From: Afipia birgiae 34632 | GTDB taxonomy: Bacteria; Pseudomonadota; Alphaproteobacteria; Rhizobiales; Xanthobacteraceae | DNA length: 64,000 nt | Assembly (NCBI RefSeq): GCF_000308295.2 | Contig: NZ_HG326654.1 | Coordinates: forward strand, 353,084-417,083 | Direction: 5' to 3' | Shown here: positions 61,944 through 64,000 of the stretch, in pieces | How the letters are laid out: each line of letters begins with the position of its first letter | Position numbering within the stretch: position 1 is the stretch's first letter | Made by a program: the position numbers and the translations under genes | The notes under the pieces: generated by a model | What the model was told of the DNA's origin: nothing | What the model saw: the letters and a program-made list of their open reading frames with translations, nothing else | The model's database searches: none

Positions 61944-63462
61944 AACGATTCACCTTGATGTCGCTGGTGGCAATGGCGAGGACGAGTTCGCAAGCCTGTG
62001 CGTTCGACGGCGCAACCATCACGCCTGCTTCTTCCAGACGCCGAACCTGCGCAGACCGTACCTGCCGGTCGAGTTCGGTGCCGGTCACCGAGGCGACAAT
62101 AATGGGCGCATTGTCAGCGCGATCCGCCACGATCTCCGCCACATGCCCGGCTGGGTCGGCGTGCGCACCGTAGCCAATCACGAGATCAACAAGAATGACC
62201 CCAACCTCGGGATCGATCAACGCTGCCCGCAAGGCATCGTCGCGTACCGACGGATCGATCATGGGATGCGGTCGGCCTTGGGTATATTCGTCGGCACCAA
62301 GATCGATGATCCGATCTCGGCCCGCGCTTTCCGGCGCATCGAGATAAGGAACATTGGGGATCGCCGCGTTCGACGACACCTTGCGGCCACCAGCCCCAAG
62401 GATCACCTGCGCTTCGGCGCAGAGTGTTCCACCGGCAAACAACCCCTCGATCCGGCGCTCACCTCTACGTCTAGGCAAGCGCGTGGCCAGTTTCATGACG
62501 TTGAAATTTCCACCGATGGCCCGTCCTCCGAGCGCGAGTTCTGCCGCATCCTTGAGCGTGCGGGCGAACCGCGCATTCGGCGGCAAATCAGCCGAAGCTG
62601 CGCCGATGAAACATACCGTGTAGGACTTCGGACTCTTAGCGATGCGCGCGATTACAACCTTCGCGACATCTGGATGCGGCGGCTTGGAGATTAGCACGAC
62701 GCGATCCGTCTCAGGATCGGCATCCAGCGCGTCCATGGCCATCAACGTGGTAATCCCGCCGATTTCCTTTTTCAGGTCGCGGCCGCCAACGCCAATCGCA
62801 TGCGAGATGCCCTCGCCCGCTTCGGAGATGAGACACGATACTTCCTGCGTCCCGGTCCCGGATGCGCCGATGATTCCGATCTTGCCGCGCTTCAGCTTGT
62901 TGGCGAATGCCAAGGGCGCGCCGCCGATGACGGCGGTCCCGCAGTCCGGCCCCATCATCAGCAGACCCAACTCACGCGCATGCTGCTTGAGCGACAGTTC
63001 GTCTGCGATCGAGACGTTATCACTGAACATCAGCACGTGAAGTCCGCGGTTGAGCGCCTTGCGTGCTTCCGCCGCGGCGAATTCGCCAGGGACGGATATC
63101 AACGCCAGATTAGCGTCAGGCGCGGCCTTGACCGCCGCACCGATACTGCGCGGACGCCAAGCAGCCTCTCCCGAACTCTGAGTCTTCGGCTTGTCGAGCG
63201 CCTTGAGCGCGTCGCCAAGCGCGGCCCGCGCGGCCTGCTCGCTCTCGGCCCTGACCGCGAGGATAAGATCGTTGCCTTGCGCAGCGACATCGCCGTCAAG
63301 AAGTCCAGCGTTGCGCATGATGGCCACATTGGACGGCGTTCCCATCATCAGCGCGGCTTCGAGAATGCCGGGTGCCGCCGCGATCTCACGCGACAGACGC
63401 ATCAGCGCGACGGAATCCAGATAGAAACCCTTTCGAATCTCATTCAAAACGAACGCGTTCAT
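61930..63462 (-). CDS. fdrA: FdrA-like acyl-CoA synthetase-type protein (AllF-like)
   Basis: 510 residues of the FdrA family. A CoA-binding Rossmann fold reads IGIIGASGTGTQEVSCLISEAGEG near 195, then a succinyl-CoA-ligase-like C-terminal domain (FAGGTLCAEAQVILG near 335). In E. coli FdrA is reported as a subunit of oxamate carbamoyltransferase with YlbE/YlbF. It overlaps the DUF1116 gene by four bases and the carbamate kinase gene by 14, so the three form one unit. Confidence 0.88.
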   Translation of the reverse strand: MNAFVLNEIRKGFYLDSVALMRLSREIAAAPGILEAALMMGTPSNVAIMRNAGLLDGDVAAQGNDLILAVRAESEQAARAALGDALKALDKPKTQSSGEAAWRPRSIGAAVKAAPDANLALISVPGEFAAAEARKALNRGLHVLMFSDNVSIADELSLKQHARELGLLMMGPDCGTAVIGGAPLAFANKLKRGKIGIIGASGTGTQEVSCLISEAGEGISHAIGVGGRDLKKEIGGITTLMAMDALDADPETDRVVLISKPPHPDVAKVVIARIAKSPKSYTVCFIGAASADLPPNARFARTLKDAAELALGGRAIGGNFNVMKLATRLPRRRGERRIEGLFAGGTLCAEAQVILGAGGRKVSSNAAIPNVPYLDAPESAGRDRIIDLGADEYTQGRPHPMIDPSVRDDALRAALIDPEVGVILVDLVIGYGAHADPAGHVAEIVADRADNAPIIVASVTGTELDRQVRSAQVRRLEEAGVMVAPSNAQACELVLAIATSDIKVNRYANT

Positions 63463-64000
63463 GATACCCCCAGATCTTTCGCAATGGCTCGGACAGCTTG
63501 CTGGAAGCAGGCCATGGGAGCCTTCACCACGCCGGCACCCACCTGCCCGATTCCAGGTTCGCGATGCGCGATACCTGTGTTGATGATCGGCGCCAGCCCG
63601 GTTTCGACCACGAGCCGCACGTCGATGCCGGTGGGAACACCGGCGAAATCAAGCGCAGCGATCGTCCATTCCGGATTTTGTCCGACGGTGATTTCGCCCA
63701 TGGCCCGGGTGAAGTTTCCCGCTGAAGACGGCGCGCCGGCGCCGATGAATCCTGCAACTGCAGGCGACGCCGCCATGGCGAACCCACCGAGGCCGATGGT
63801 CTCGACAATGGCGGAGTCGCCCATGTCTGGATTGGCGTCCTTCTCGGAGTAGCCTGCGAAATAGAGCCCCTCGGGCATTTCGACCGGCGCGGTGAACCAC
63901 TGATCGCCGAGACCGCTAACTCGCACGCCGAAGTCGGTGCCGTTGCGACACATGGCAGTGACGACCGTCGAACCGCGAATGCCTTTCGCCGGATCGGTCA
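63459..64000 (-). CDS. DUF1116 protein (YlbE/AllG-like), C-terminal part
   Basis: The reading runs from the window edge (TDPAKGIRGSTVVTAMCRNGTDFGVRVSGLGDQ in pieces) to a stop at 63459. It contains GDSAIVETIGLGGFAMAASPAVAGF and IAHREPGIGQVGAGVV, the DUF1116 C-terminal core seen in YlbE. The gene continues past 64000; the ATG at 63953 is internal. It is the first visible gene of the oxamate carbamoyltransferase-like operon, and the AllH-like (DUF2877) partner is presumably beyond the window. Confidence 0.85.
   Translation of the reverse strand, partial: TDPAKGIRGSTVVTAMCRNGTDFGVRVSGLGDQWFTAPVEMPEGLYFAGYSEKDANPDMGDSAIVETIGLGGFAMAASPAVAGFIGAGAPSSAGNFTRAMGEITVGQNPEWTIAALDFAGVPTGIDVRLVVETGLAPIINTGIAHREPGIGQVGAGVVKAPMACFQQAVRAIAKDLGVS

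Noticed and set aside
1-64000. CRISPR arrays, tRNA and rRNA genes
   Set aside because: No regularly spaced repeats and no clover-leaf tRNA or rRNA segments were seen on either strand.

Overview
The window looks like a chromosomal accessory/catabolic region of an alphaproteobacterium of the Bradyrhizobium-Afipia-Rhodopseudomonas group (Nitrobacteraceae). This is inferred from the GC-rich coding style, three complete or near-complete branched-chain-amino-acid-type (Liv) ABC systems, the small secreted Cys-rich proteins and the many catabolic enzymes. No rRNA, tRNA, CRISPR array or phage module was seen. Most genes lie on the minus strand.

Layout. 1-2.5 kb: start of an AtzH/HpxZ-like gene, a broken amidase, an alpha/beta hydrolase and a RidA-like protein. 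2.6-6.1 kb: Liv system 1, whose binding-protein gene is cut by an insertion sequence. 6.13-9.27 kb: an IS3-family element interrupted by an IS110-family (IS1111-type) element; on its far side is the N-terminal part of a truncated efflux adaptor gene. 10.2-17.1 kb: a GntR regulator, a zinc alcohol dehydrogenase, a DUF6166 protein and Liv system 2 (livF frameshifted). 17.3-21.6 kb: a fatty-acid-hydroxylase-type membrane protein with two small membrane proteins, an amino-acid dehydrogenase and succinate-semialdehyde dehydrogenase. 21.8-28.3 kb: small Cys-rich secreted proteins and an RND efflux pump. 28.3-38.6 kb: a LacI-controlled carbohydrate/polyol operon (ABC importer, FGGY kinase, FAD oxidase, SDR, glycerol-dehydrogenase-like enzyme). 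38.8-45.7 kb: housekeeping-type genes (HU-like protein, Rieske/FAD reductase, GTP cyclohydrolase I, ECF sigma factor, Tex) plus a strongly structured non-coding element at 42.94-43.08 kb. 46.0-46.6 kb: remnants of another ABC importer. 46.7-58.3 kb: a catabolic cluster with amidase, DUF2848 hydrolase, Liv system 3, cupin, HpaB-type monooxygenase and its flavin reductase, a divergent MarR regulator and a TPP-dependent enzyme. 58.3-59.1 kb: gene remnants. 59.1-64 kb: gamma-glutamyltransferase followed by carbamate kinase, FdrA and a DUF1116 protein, an arrangement matching the oxamate carbamoyltransferase (allFGH/allK) system of purine/allantoin breakdown.

How the genes work together. Each Liv system sits beside amidases, hydrolases or oxidoreductases, so the transporters probably import small organic acids, amides or aromatics that the neighbouring enzymes degrade. 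The polyol operon has its own importer and regulator. The right end would convert carbamoylated oxamate/oxalurate-type compounds to carbamoyl phosphate and then ATP. Several genes carry single-base frameshifts or truncations, so the region is either decaying or contains a few sequencing indels.
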